This document shows, piece after piece, positions 52,268 through 61,098 of a stretch of DNA of 64,000 nt. Every line of letters begins with the position of its first letter. The stretch's first letter is position 1. The stretch is from Streptomyces liliifuscus (lineage in GTDB: Bacteria > Actinomycetota > Actinomycetes > Streptomycetales > Streptomycetaceae), in the NCBI RefSeq assembly GCF_016598615.1, contig NZ_CP066831.1, positions 5,704,001 through 5,768,000 on the forward strand, given 5' to 3'. The notes below the pieces were generated by a model, which saw only the letters and a list, made by a program, of their open reading frames with translations, made no database searches and had not been told where the DNA came from. The translations under genes and the position numbers were made by a program.

Positions 52268-52322
52268 AACGAACATCTTGTGCGATCGAATACTGTCTCT
52301 TCGCACACATTGAATGTTCGTT
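52268..52322. promoter_or_regulatory. Candidate DeoR operator, nested inverted repeats
   Basis: Outer arms AACGAACAT (52268-52276) and ATGTTCGTT (52314-52322) enclose inner arms TGTGCGA (52279-52285) and TCGCACA (52301-52307). All are exact and share one centre to within two bases, in the short divergent promoter region. Confidence 0.6.
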
Positions 52323-52344
52323 TCGGGTGGTGTTCAATCGCGGC

Positions 52345-53106
52345 ATGAGCAACGCAGACCGGCACGGGGTGATCGCGCAGGCCGTCAGGGAGTCGGGCAG
52401 GATCACGGTCCAGGAACTCGCCGAACTGACCGGCGCCTCCGAGATGACCATCCGGCGCGACCTCGACGTGCTGGCCGCGCAAGGTGTCCTGGAGCGCGTC
52501 CGCGGCGGCGCGCGCACCCTGCTGCTCAGGGGGCAGGAGCCGCCTTTCGCACTGCGTTCCCACGAGGGCGTCGATGCCAAGCGCCGCATCGCGGCCGAGG
52601 TGTCCTCGCTCATCGTCGACGGGGAGACCGTCCTCCTTGACAGCGGCACGACCTGCCTGGAGGTCGCCCACCTGCTGCGCCGTCGGCCGGTCACGGTGAT
52701 GCCGCTGTCCCTGCAGGCCATCCATGTACTGGGCGAGGGCCCGGGCCCGGCCACGCTCATGGTCCCCGGCGGGCAGCCGCGCGCGGCCGAGGGAGCCCTC
52801 ACCGGCCCCCTCACCCTCGCGTCCCTGGCGGCACTGCGCTTCGACACCGCCGTCATGGGCTGCTGCGGTCTGAGCGCGGCCGACGGCCTGACCGCCTACG
52901 ACCTCGACGACGCGGCCGTGAAGAAGGCCGCCATCGCCTCCGCGCGCCGCGTCGTCGTCGCCACCGACGCCGGCAAGCTCGGCCACACCGCCTACGCCCA
53001 CGTCGGCCCCGCCACACTCCTGCACACCCTCGTCACCGACACCACGGCACCGGCCGACGAGGTCACCGCACTCGAAGGCACGGGCATCGTCGTCAAGGCC
53101 GTCTGA
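52345..53106 (+). CDS. DeoR-family transcriptional regulator
   Basis: 253 residues. An N-terminal DeoR helix-turn-helix (VIAQAVRESGRITVQELAELTGASEMTIRRDLDVLAAQGVLERVRGGA) is followed by a DeoR_C sugar-phosphate-binding domain (VLLDSGTTCLEVAHLL, DTAVMGCCGLSAADGLTAYDLDDAAVKKA, VVVATDAGKLGH). It presumably represses the divergent MFS-HAD operon and responds to a sugar phosphate. Confidence 0.93.
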   Translation: MSNADRHGVIAQAVRESGRITVQELAELTGASEMTIRRDLDVLAAQGVLERVRGGARTLLLRGQEPPFALRSHEGVDAKRRIAAEVSSLIVDGETVLLDSGTTCLEVAHLLRRRPVTVMPLSLQAIHVLGEGPGPATLMVPGGQPRAAEGALTGPLTLASLAALRFDTAVMGCCGLSAADGLTAYDLDDAAVKKAAIASARRVVVATDAGKLGHTAYAHVGPATLLHTLVTDTTAPADEVTALEGTGIVVKAV

Positions 53107-53518
53107 CGAGACGGAAGTCGCTTCTACACGCGGCTACCGCGCCCCGGACCTCCCCCCCCACCCGGCTGATACCTGCGTGAAGTCGGGGTCGGGGTCGGCG
53201 TCGGCCTTCCGGGCAGCGCCACTGTGCACGTGGCCGACCAGGGAACGCGCTCCACGACCGGGGTGCGGCTCACGCGTCGCCCCGCGCGCCCGGCCGGTCC
53301 GCGCGGTTTGCTCGCACGTTCGCTCCGGTGCCGGGGGACGGGCGGCCCGCCGCCCGATGACGTGGCGGGCGGTGACGGCCCGCTCCATCCGGGCGTGGGC
53401 GCGGGCACTGGAGAAGCGCGCCAAGGTCCCCGTCCTCGGTGAACAGCAGGAAGCCCCTCGTGCTGCCCACACCGAGGGCGCGGGCCTGCGGACCGGCCGG
53501 GCGGCGGGGGCCGGCGGG
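53107..53518. other. Intergenic stretch, no supported gene
   Basis: 412 bases between DeoR (plus) and TetR (minus) gene ends. Overlapping short frames exist, including one reading GSTRGFLLFTEDGDLGALL near 53410-53470, which could be a gene remnant, but none has steady codon periodicity. No hairpin longer than 8 bases was noticed. Confidence 0.4.
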
Positions 53519-54217
53519 TCAGCCGTTCCGCTCCGGCTTCTGTGCGGTGTCGCCCGCCGGGACGGCGCGGAGCATGGCCCTGTAGAGGGCGTCGTGCTCG
53601 GGTGAGGCGGGAAGGGGGGCCCGGGCCGGGGCCTCGAAGGACTGGATCATGAGGGCGACGACACGTCGCCAGGCGTCGGGGGCGGCGTCGCCGCAGGCGT
53701 TGACGACACCGAGGTTGGCCATGTGCAGCAGCACCAGGTCCGAGGGGTCGAAGTCCTCGCGCAGCCGTCCCGTGCCCTTGGCGCGGCCGATGAGCCGCAC
53801 CATGCCCTCGTACGCCTCGTTCCGGCGCTGTTCCATGGCCTTGGCGGTGGGGAAGGTCATGGTCAGGACGTCGGCGAAGCCGTTGTCGGCGGCCTGCATG
53901 GCGCAGGCGGCCTCGATGTAGCCGGTGAAACCGTGCCAGGGGTCCGGGTCGTCGAGGGCGGTGGCGACCGCATCGGCGTAGGCGTCCATCCGGTCGGCGA
54001 AGACGGCTGCGACCAGCGCCTCCTTCGTGGGGAAGTGCCGGAAGACGGTGGCGATGCCGACGCCTGTCTCGCGGGCCACGGAGGCCATGGAGGCGCTGAG
54101 GCCGTCGCGTCCGAACACGGTGCGCGCGGCGGCGATGATCCTGCCGCGGTTGCGCTCGACGTCACTGCGCACAGGCTGGGCGGCGGGGGCGTCGGGGTGC
54201 TGGGCGCCAGGGTTCAT
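53519..54217 (-). CDS. TetR-family regulator
   Basis: 232 residues. TetR helix-turn-helix: RIIAAARTVFGRDGLSASMASVARETGVGIATVFRHFPTKEALVAAVF, then an all-helical ligand domain. The C-terminal part (FDPSDLVLLHMANLGVVNACGDAAPDAWRRVVALMI) resembles the SbtR-like group. It is divergent from an SDR-like gene, with three operator half-sites between them, so it very likely controls both itself and that gene. Confidence 0.92.
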   Translation of the reverse strand: MNPGAQHPDAPAAQPVRSDVERNRGRIIAAARTVFGRDGLSASMASVARETGVGIATVFRHFPTKEALVAAVFADRMDAYADAVATALDDPDPWHGFTGYIEAACAMQAADNGFADVLTMTFPTAKAMEQRRNEAYEGMVRLIGRAKGTGRLREDFDPSDLVLLHMANLGVVNACGDAAPDAWRRVVALMIQSFEAPARAPLPASPEHDALYRAMLRAVPAGDTAQKPERNG

Positions 54218-54234
54218 GGCAGGAGTCTAGCAAT

Positions 54235-54321
54235 CGGAAAGGCCTATCCATTTCTCGTGCTACGGTGGTCCCAGTGAACCGGAAAGGGCTATCCGGATCT
54301 AGATATGGATAGCCCTTTCCG
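54235..54321. promoter_or_regulatory. Triple TetR operator
   Basis: Three copies of a 14-base near-palindrome: GGAAAGGCCTATCC (54237-54250), GGAAAGGGCTATCC (54281-54294) and its inverse GGATAGCCCTTTCC (54307-54320). The last two form a perfect 15-base inverted repeat around a 12-base centre. The first overlaps the TetR promoter side, the others the SDR side. Confidence 0.8.
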
Positions 54322-54381
54322 AATCTTCCGCTTCCTTGACGCTGTCCGTCTCCTCGGCGGCGTCCCTGCGAAAGGATCGCT

Positions 54382-55089
54382 GTGACCAGCATCGCCATCG
54401 TCGGAGCCGGCCCCCAGCTGGGCCTGACCATCGCCCGTACCTTCGGCTCCCAGGGCTTCGACGTCGCCCTGATCTCCCGCAACCGCGCCAAGCTCGACGG
54501 TCTCGTCGGCGAGCTCGCCGCCGAAGGCATCAACGCGGGCGCGTTCCCCGCGGACATACTCGACCGGAACGCGCTCACCCAGGCGCTGAAGGACGCTGCC
54601 GTCCAGTTCGGCGGGATCGACGTCCTGGAGTACTCGCCGGTGGGAACGTTCGGGATCACCGCGCTGACCGCACCGGCCGAGACGGAACCGTCTCACGTGG
54701 AGTTCGAGATGAACTTCCAGCTGTACGGGGCCATCGCCGCGACCCAGGCGGTGCTGCCCGCGATGCGCGAGGCCGGCGCGGGCACCCTGCTCTACACCAC
54801 CGGCGCCGGCTCGATCTGGCCCGACCCGCGGGTCGCCAACGTCAACGCCGCCGCGGCGGCGCTGCGCAACTGGGCGATGAACCTGCACAAGGAGCTGGCC
54901 GACGCCGGCACCGGCATCCAGGCCGCCCACGTGGGCATCGACGCGTCGATCGGCGTCTCTGTCATCCCCGGCGTGGAGGCGGCCCGGCCCGAGCAGATCG
55001 CCCCGCTCTACTGGGAGTTGCACACCACCAGGCGCGACGAGGCCGAGCTCGTCTTCAAGCTCGACGCCGAGGGCTTCCCCCGCGGCTGA
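54382..55089 (+). CDS. SDR-family protein with lost catalytic Tyr/Lys
   Basis: 235 residues. Rossmann loop IVGAGPQLGLTIARTFGSQG, RNRAKL, and NFQLYGAIAATQAVLPAMRE are normal. At the active site, where relatives have YSASKAALRN, this protein reads VNAAAAALRN, so Tyr and Lys are gone, and the Ser region is YTTGAGSIW. It may be a nucleotide-binding or non-catalytic protein. GTG start with AAAGGA 6 bases upstream. Divergent from TetR and placed behind its operators. Confidence 0.85.
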   Translation: MTSIAIVGAGPQLGLTIARTFGSQGFDVALISRNRAKLDGLVGELAAEGINAGAFPADILDRNALTQALKDAAVQFGGIDVLEYSPVGTFGITALTAPAETEPSHVEFEMNFQLYGAIAATQAVLPAMREAGAGTLLYTTGAGSIWPDPRVANVNAAAAALRNWAMNLHKELADAGTGIQAAHVGIDASIGVSVIPGVEAARPEQIAPLYWELHTTRRDEAELVFKLDAEGFPRG

Positions 55090-55119
55090 CACCGCATCGG
55101 CTCCCGCGTCGAACCCCGT

Positions 55120-56664
55120 TCACCGGCTGCTCCGTGTGCCGGAGGGCTGGAGGAGTTGGTCGACGGGTGCGTAGTCGTCGGTGAGCAGTTGGGCGTCGCC
55201 GATCCAGGAGGTGAGGTCGTCGCCGGTGGAGATCTTCCAGCCGGTCCGCCGGGAGTTCAGCGCCTCCTGGGTCGCGCGAAGGTCGACCGGCCGGTCGGAG
55301 GCGAGCACCACCAGATTGCCGCCCTCGGGGGCGACGGCCGGGGCGAGCCCGATATCGGCGGGTTCACCGACGACGGCCACATGCTCGAAGGTCTCGCCGA
55401 GGGTGGCCACTTCGGCACGTGCGAAGTCCATACCGCCGTGGTCGATGAGGTTGGCGACGTACAGGCCGTCCTCGTCGAGCACTCGCCGTACGTCCGTCAT
55501 CGCTTCCACGGTGGTGAGGTGCCACGGCACGCTGACGCCCCCGAACGCGTCGCCGACGACGAGGTCACGACTGCCGGCGTCCAGCCGCCGCAGACCGAGC
55601 CTGCCGTCCTCGGCGCGTACGTCTATACCGGCGCCCGGCCCCAGACCGAGCTGCTCGCGATTGATGCGTACGACCCCGCTGTCGATCTCGGACACCCGGC
55701 TGCGTGTCCCGGGCCGGGTGGCCGCCAGGTAGCGGGGAAAGGTGAGCCCGCCGCCGCCCAGGTGGTGGGCGGTCAGTGGCTCGTCCTGGGGAAAGGCGGC
55801 ATCGACCACGGACGCGATGGCGCGCACGTACGCGAACTCCAGGAACGTCGGGTCGTCGAGGTCGACGTAGGAGTGCCGCAGGCCGTCCAGCACGAGTGTG
55901 CGCCCGCTGCCGCGATCGGGGTCCGCGACGACCCGGGCGCAGTGGTACTTGGTCTCCGTGTCGCAGGCACCGGGCGCGACCGTGGTGGCGAGGCCGCCGG
56001 CCACGACCACGAGGGTGAGGGCGGGGGTGCCGCTCCACCCGCGCGTCCGCCACTCGACCAGCGCCGCGCCGACCACGAGCAGGGTGCCGAGGCCGATCAG
56101 AATGCCGCTGACCGACAACCGTGACACGAGTACGAAGCCGGTGAGGACGGTGCCGAAGATGGCACCGACGGTACCGACGCCGGACAGCCGGCCGACCACC
56201 GTTCCGGTCTCGGCGAGGCTGGTGAGACGTAACTTCGTCACGATCGGCGTCACCGCGGAAAGCAGCGCGCCCGGCACGAGTATGGTCAGCGCCGCGATCA
56301 GCAGCAGCACCGCCGGTGCCCACTCCGCGGTGGTACGCAGCACGGCGGGGGTGAGCGCCACGACCGCCCCCGACACCCCGAGCGAGGGACCTATGAGCCG
56401 ACGCGGATCGACCTGGTCGGCGATGACCCCACCCAGCCACGACCCGAGGGCGATCGCCGTGAGAGCGATACCGATCACCATCGTGCTGGTCTCAAGAGTG
56501 AGCCCCAGATAGGGAGCCAACAACCGCAGAGCGACGATCTCCACCACAAGAACCGCCGCCGAGGCCCCGAACACCAGCCCGGCAGCGGCCCGGGGCCCCA
56601 GCCCCTGACTACGAGGCGACCCCTCAGCAACAGACGAGGACGACGATCCACTCACGAACGCCAT
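55120..56664 (-). CDS. Membrane-fused spermidine-synthase-like protein
   Basis: 514 residues. About seven or eight transmembrane helices fill the first 225 residues (SAAVLVVEIVALRLLAPYLGLTLETSTMVIGIALTAIALGSWLGG opens them), then a SpeE-like Rossmann domain: LDGLRHSYVD, AHHLGGGGLTFPRYLAATRPG, VSEIDSGVVRINREQLGL, DLVVGDAFGG. The aminopropyl-transfer Asp residues are partly retained, but such fusions often do not make polyamines. It follows the deacetylase gene by 81 bases on the same strand. Function open. Confidence 0.87.
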   Translation of the reverse strand: MAFVSGSSSSSVAEGSPRSQGLGPRAAAGLVFGASAAVLVVEIVALRLLAPYLGLTLETSTMVIGIALTAIALGSWLGGVIADQVDPRRLIGPSLGVSGAVVALTPAVLRTTAEWAPAVLLLIAALTILVPGALLSAVTPIVTKLRLTSLAETGTVVGRLSGVGTVGAIFGTVLTGFVLVSRLSVSGILIGLGTLLVVGAALVEWRTRGWSGTPALTLVVVAGGLATTVAPGACDTETKYHCARVVADPDRGSGRTLVLDGLRHSYVDLDDPTFLEFAYVRAIASVVDAAFPQDEPLTAHHLGGGGLTFPRYLAATRPGTRSRVSEIDSGVVRINREQLGLGPGAGIDVRAEDGRLGLRRLDAGSRDLVVGDAFGGVSVPWHLTTVEAMTDVRRVLDEDGLYVANLIDHGGMDFARAEVATLGETFEHVAVVGEPADIGLAPAVAPEGGNLVVLASDRPVDLRATQEALNSRRTGWKISTGDDLTSWIGDAQLLTDDYAPVDQLLQPSGTRSSR

Positions 56665-56745
56665 CCTCGCACGCGCCCCATCGCCCGAACGGCACGGCGG
56701 AACGGCGGAACGGCAGACGACAACTAGGCCCGCCGGGCGGCCGGA

Positions 56746-57579
56746 TCAGCGCAGTCCGGCGAAGAGGTCGTTCTCGGGGACGGCCGCGCCGGTGGTGTCC
56801 TGGACGCGTACGAAGGTCTCCATGCCCATCAGCTCGCCGAAGCTCTCCTTGCCCATCTTGAGGAAGAAGATGTTCTCGCCCTGGCTGGCGTGTGCGGCCA
56901 GGGCGTCGAACTTCTGATCGCTGAAGGCGAGGGTGTCCACCCACGTGGTGATCTCGTCGTCGGGGAGGCCGATCTCGGCCATCGCGGCGGCCTCGGCGGG
57001 ATCCGGCTCAGGCATGTCCGGATGAAGCTCGCGCATGATCTCGCCGAACCGCCGCATGCCCGAGCGGGGCATCGTCGTCCAGTACACCTTCGGGGTCAGC
57101 CCGGTCATCTCCAGCGCCGCCATCGTGATGCGGTGGGCCTGGATGTGGTCGGGGTGGCCGTAGAAGCCGTTCTCGTCGTAGGTGACGACCACATCGGGCC
57201 GGTAGTGCCGCATGAGTTCCGCCAGCCTGGCGGCACCCTCCTCGACAGGGGTCTGCCAGAAGGAGCCGGGGGCGTCGTTGCTCGGCCAGCCCATCATCCC
57301 GGAGTCGGCGTAGTCCAGCGTCTCCAGTTCGCTGATCTTCAGGACGTCACAGCTCTCCTTGAGCTCCTGACGGCGCATCGAGGCGACGGCCGCCGGATCG
57401 TGCCCGGGATCGCCCGGCTTGACACCCCCCGGTCCATCCCCGCAACCGCCGTCGGTACATGTCACGAGAACCGTGCGGATGCCTTCCGCCGCGTACCGCG
57501 CGAGAACCCCTCCGGTCCCCGTGGCCTCGTCGTCGGGGTGGGCGTGCACGGCCATGAGTGTCAGGGGTCGGTCAGACAT
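56746..57579 (-). CDS. PIG-L deacetylase, mycothiol-conjugate-amidase-like (Mca/MshB)
   Basis: 277 residues. Zinc-binding AHPDDEATGTGG at the N-terminus, HPDH in YGHPDHIQAHR, and TYDENGFYGHPDH are the family signatures; TCTDGGCGDGPGG matches Mca. Mca cleaves mycothiol S-conjugates of toxins and drugs in actinobacteria, and MshB deacetylates GlcNAc-inositol in mycothiol synthesis. At 277 residues with the PSNDAPGSFWQTP insertion it is nearer Mca. Cytoplasmic. A second copy elsewhere is likely. Confidence 0.85.
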   Translation of the reverse strand: MSDRPLTLMAVHAHPDDEATGTGGVLARYAAEGIRTVLVTCTDGGCGDGPGGVKPGDPGHDPAAVASMRRQELKESCDVLKISELETLDYADSGMMGWPSNDAPGSFWQTPVEEGAARLAELMRHYRPDVVVTYDENGFYGHPDHIQAHRITMAALEMTGLTPKVYWTTMPRSGMRRFGEIMRELHPDMPEPDPAEAAAMAEIGLPDDEITTWVDTLAFSDQKFDALAAHASQGENIFFLKMGKESFGELMGMETFVRVQDTTGAAVPENDLFAGLR

Positions 57580-57903
57580 GAAGCAGTCCTCCTGCAGAAG
57601 TGCGCAACGGTCCGGGTGCGCGGCGGGTGTGCCGCGATCCCGGGGCCGGACCCTCGTGGGCGGACGACCTTGCGGTCTCCGCGCTCCCCGCCCGTGCGGC
57701 GCCGGCCCCTCGGTCGATGCAACCCGGCCGACCGGGCCTGCTGTTCCCGACGCGGCCGCTCGACCCTGACTCCTTGACCTCGACCCAGGGCACGCGGAGG
57801 GCGAGAGAGCACGCGCCCCTCGGATTGGTCCCGTGCTGACCGGTCTTCACCGATACCGGACTGGCAGGCGGCCCCTTCCCCGGCACCGTAGCGAGGTACT
57901 GAC
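57580..57903. other. Intergenic stretch upstream of the deacetylase
   Basis: 324 bases between the deacetylase (minus) and the truncated lipoprotein (plus). It must carry the promoter for the deacetylase. Open frames in it are overlapping and poorly biased. No repeat or hairpin noted. Confidence 0.35.
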
Positions 57904-58116
57904 ATGCGCCGCACGCTTCTCACGCCCCTGCTGGCGCTTGCCCTGACCGGATGCTCGTTCCTCGGCGTCACCTGGCTTTCCAAGCTCCCAGGGATGCGCG
58001 AGAAGACCGACCCGAGATTTCTGTTAACCCCTGTAGTCGTTGGTTCCGGCTGGAGGGAGCGGCCACGTGAACGTTGTCTGACCCGTTTTCACATGCATTT
58101 TTCGTCTCGTCCGTGA
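57904..58116 (+). pseudogene. Truncated lipoprotein start at island boundary
   Basis: An ATG with GAGGTAC upstream opens MRRTLLTPLLALALTGCSFLGVTW, a good type-II signal peptide (lipobox LTGC). After about residue 25 the sequence loses codon bias, and the frame ends after 70 residues. This looks like the 5' end of a lipoprotein cut off at a junction near 57980. It could also be a genuine very small lipoprotein. Confidence 0.42.
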
Positions 58117-58181
58117 CCGTCGCGGTGCAGACTGCCCGCCACTCCGCCCAGGTCAACTCATTGAGCACCGTGAATGCGCGT

Positions 58182-58211
58182 TTGGATCGCGCGCCCCAGC
58201 TCTCGTACGGT
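58182..58211 (+). promoter_or_regulatory. Possible sigma-70-type promoter of the methylase gene
   Basis: TTGGAT and TACGGT hexamers with an 18-base spacer, about 45 bases before the GTG start. Judged from hexamer match only. Confidence 0.3.
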
Positions 58212-58254
58212 CCTCACGTCGAAGCCTCGGTCAGCCCAACAACCAGGAGTCAAC

Positions 58255-60567
58255 GTGCAGTTGGCACGCAATGAACAAACCGGCCTTGTCACCCGAAACC
58301 AGATAGCAGAGCGTGCGGGCGTGAAGCGTCCGGCAGTGTCGAACTGGGCCCGGCGGCACAAGGACTTCCCCACTCCCGTGCGCTCCGGCGATACGGAGCT
58401 CTTCCACGAGGCCGAGATCACGCGATGGCTGACGGACCGCACCATTCCTCAGTCGCAGTTGCTCGAAGGGGAGCAGGCGGGAACCACCTTCGCCGACCGA
58501 TTCCGCCGGACCGGAGGCGACCGGTCGTCTGCGGTGCCGAGAGCCGTAGGGAGCAGCACTCAGCGCATCGGGACCGAGGACAAGAAGGCAGTCGACCAGC
58601 TGATGGGCCCGCTCGCGGACCGGGTCCGAGGTCCGGCGACGATGGCGGACTTCGTGAATCTCTGTCTCATCGTGATGTACGCACGACATGCGGAACCGGA
58701 GCGGTGGCGCCGGATCGAGGACGTCATGTCGGCAGGCCAAGGGGCCCGAGATGTGCAGTCGCTGCTCCGGTGCCTCGGTGACATGGCGCAGGACACGCTG
58801 CGCCGGAACGGCGACCGCACCGACATGCGCGGCAGCCTGCTGCAACTGGAACCGCGGAGCTGGGACGACCTCACCACGGCAGTACGGACGGCGGCGGGCA
58901 CGGGCGCCGGCGCGTTTCAGCTCGTCTGGGAGTCCTTCAGCGCCCGGGAAGGGCTGCAGAGCTCGGAGTTCTGCAGCCCGGTGGGTCTGGCCTCGTTGTC
59001 CGCGGCACTCGTACTGACCCCGGGACTGAAGACCACGGTGCTCGACCCCTACACGAGAGGGGGAGAGATGCTGGCAGCTGCGCACCACCACATCGGAGGC
59101 GCGCGTGAGACCTTGTACGGCGAGACCCTCGACGGCCGGCTGCAAGCGGTCGCGAGTCTGTACCTTCTCCACCTCGGCGTACGGCCCAAGCTGACCAGCA
59201 CCCGGTCCGACCGATGGCCACCGAACCGTGAACACGGTGTCGACGTGGTGCTGACGAACCCTCCGTTCAACATGAGCGACGCACCCGGCCCCGGGCGCCG
59301 GACGGGAAACTGGTCGTACGGATCACCGCCACAGGGCAATGACAATTTCGCCTGGGTGCAGTACGTCCTCGGCGCGCTGGTACCCGATGGGCGGGCAGTG
59401 GTGGTTATGCCGGTCAAGGCGGGCAACTCGGTGAACGCCGCCGAGCGCGAGATCCGCCGCGCCCTTGTCCGCAGGTGCGCTGTGGAGTGCGTCATCACGG
59501 TGCCATCCCATCTGTTCTCCGCGACGCCCGTGCCGGTGTCCCTGTGGGTTCTGCGACGAGCGGAGAATCCGTCGAGGGAAGGCATCCTGTTCGTCGACGC
59601 CCAGGAGTTGGGAACGAAGGTCCGACGCCGACGCGTGCTGCGAGACACGGATCGCGACGCGATCACGGCAGTGGTCCGCCCCTGGCTGGATGGGGAACGG
59701 TGCCCGGACAGCGAGTACGCGGTACGTGCTGCCGAGCGAGGCTTCTCCGCTGTCGTCGTGGCCCGTGAGGTCGTCGCCGACGAAGGGTGTTCACTCCGCC
59801 CTGCCGACTATCTGGGGAGCGGGACCTACGGCGCCGCTCCCACCACGGCCGCATTGCTCGAAGCCGGCGACGCGGTGGCGGAGCACACGGACAGGCTGTG
59901 TGCGCCGGAGCGGTGGGCGAGGGAAACGGGGCACGGCTACCGCACGGGTTCGGGACCCGGCGGCTGGAACGAGGCACTGCTCAAGGACCTGTGCGACATT
60001 CAACCCGGGCCGTCGTACACCCGCCTACCAGCGGCGGCACGCACGGCGGATGCCGGTGTTCCGCTCGTCTTCCCGCAGGATCTCGTTGACGGGAGGATCG
60101 TGGACGAAACCCGGGATCGCGTGCCGTGGCGGACGGCCGAGCGCTTCAAGAAGTTCGAACTGCTCCCGGACGACATCGTCTGCGTACGCACAGGCGCGCA
60201 GCAACAACCCGCGCTGGTCTCCGGCACGCAGGCCGGATGGCTGCTCAGCTCGAACGTGACGCGTCTGCGCGTACTCCGGGACGCCGAGATCGACTCCCTG
60301 TACCTCCACGCCTACCTGGGCCTCCGGTACGCGCGCGAGTGGATGTCCAACCGCGCAGCGGCCACGGCAGCCCCGTCGCTGAGCTCCGCGGCTCTGGGCC
60401 ACCTTCCCGTGCGCTTTCCGCCGATCGGGCAGCAGCGGCTGAGCATGGATCTTCTCGGTGAACTCGACCGACACGCTGACGCGTACGCCTCGTTCGTCTC
60501 GGCACTTGGCCGACTGCGGGCCGAACTCGCCGAACACCTGCTGCACGGCTCGGTCGAGCCACTGTGA
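58255..60567 (+). CDS. HTH - N6-adenine DNA methylase - specificity domain fusion
   Basis: 770 residues. N-terminal helix-turn-helix (RNQIAERAGVKRPAVSNWARRHKDFP, about 12-40), a helical HsdM-like region, then the methylase core: variant motif I VLDPYTRGGEML (264-272) and intact motif IV NPPFNMSD at 335. Target-recognition-like C-terminus from about 570: LLKDLCDIQPGPSY, LPDDIVCVRTG, LLSSNVTRLRVL and LPVRFPPIGQQRLSMDLLGELD, the last being the HsdS end motif. It is therefore HsdM and half an HsdS in one chain. No restriction subunit is nearby. GTG 58255 has AGGAG 5 bases upstream. It may be an orphan epigenetic methylase, an antitoxin-like guard, or part of a defence system. Confidence 0.88.
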   Translation: MQLARNEQTGLVTRNQIAERAGVKRPAVSNWARRHKDFPTPVRSGDTELFHEAEITRWLTDRTIPQSQLLEGEQAGTTFADRFRRTGGDRSSAVPRAVGSSTQRIGTEDKKAVDQLMGPLADRVRGPATMADFVNLCLIVMYARHAEPERWRRIEDVMSAGQGARDVQSLLRCLGDMAQDTLRRNGDRTDMRGSLLQLEPRSWDDLTTAVRTAAGTGAGAFQLVWESFSAREGLQSSEFCSPVGLASLSAALVLTPGLKTTVLDPYTRGGEMLAAAHHHIGGARETLYGETLDGRLQAVASLYLLHLGVRPKLTSTRSDRWPPNREHGVDVVLTNPPFNMSDAPGPGRRTGNWSYGSPPQGNDNFAWVQYVLGALVPDGRAVVVMPVKAGNSVNAAEREIRRALVRRCAVECVITVPSHLFSATPVPVSLWVLRRAENPSREGILFVDAQELGTKVRRRRVLRDTDRDAITAVVRPWLDGERCPDSEYAVRAAERGFSAVVVAREVVADEGCSLRPADYLGSGTYGAAPTTAALLEAGDAVAEHTDRLCAPERWARETGHGYRTGSGPGGWNEALLKDLCDIQPGPSYTRLPAAARTADAGVPLVFPQDLVDGRIVDETRDRVPWRTAERFKKFELLPDDIVCVRTGAQQQPALVSGTQAGWLLSSNVTRLRVLRDAEIDSLYLHAYLGLRYAREWMSNRAAATAAPSLSSAALGHLPVRFPPIGQQRLSMDLLGELDRHADAYASFVSALGRLRAELAEHLLHGSVEPL

Positions 60568-60641
60568 CGGCCTGCTGTCGCCGATCTCCCCTACGCGTTT
60601 CTTCTCCCTGTCGCCCCTGGCTTTCGGAAGGATCTACGTTC

Positions 60642-60863
60642 ATGCCCGAATCAACAGCCCGTTCCGCGCGTACGTGGCAACTGTGGCTGGCTCTGTACGT
60701 TGCCTGCTCCATGGTGGTCGGCCTCTTCGTGAGCCTGTTGGTAGTCCAATCAGGCGGTGGCTCCACTGATGTCGTTCTGGCAGGTGGAGGCGGATTCGCG
60801 ACCTCCTTCGCCTTGTGCCTCGCACTGCCCGCGGCGGTGCGCGAACTCAAACGACAGAGCTGA
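60642..60863 (+). CDS. Small two-helix membrane protein
   Basis: 73 residues: LWLALYVACSMVVGLFVSLLVV and VVLAGGGGFATSFALCLALPAAV helices, charged ends. GGAAGGAT precedes the ATG. It begins 74 bases after the methylase stop on the same strand and may be co-transcribed. No family recognised. In defence islands such small membrane proteins are often effectors, but nothing in the sequence proves that. Confidence 0.68.
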   Translation: MPESTARSARTWQLWLALYVACSMVVGLFVSLLVVQSGGGSTDVVLAGGGGFATSFALCLALPAAVRELKRQS

Positions 60864-61098
60864 CCGGCGCACGCCGCCCACGCGGCTGAGCCCGGCCGGC
60901 CGAGCCCCGCAAGCCACGGATGCGGCGAACCTGGCGACAGCCTTCCGCGCCGACTCCGCTGCCGTCCCGGCTCCGGCCAGCAAAAGGCCCAGGTTAAAGG
61001 ACCGAGACCGGTTGACGTCCTACCACTGCTCGCGCTGAGCCTTGCGGCGCGGTTCGTACGAGGTCCGTAGCTCATTACTGTCATACATCAATCCAGTA

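Noticed and set aside
53130..53510. Overlapping frames between DeoR and TetR genes, including FLLFTEDGDLGALL
   Set aside because: No frame keeps codon bias for more than about 25 residues; a decayed gene is possible but not demonstrable.
58255..60567. BREX/Pgl PglX or complete type I restriction system
   Set aside because: Protein is about 450 residues too short for PglX and no nuclease, HsdR or other Pgl/BREX gene is present.
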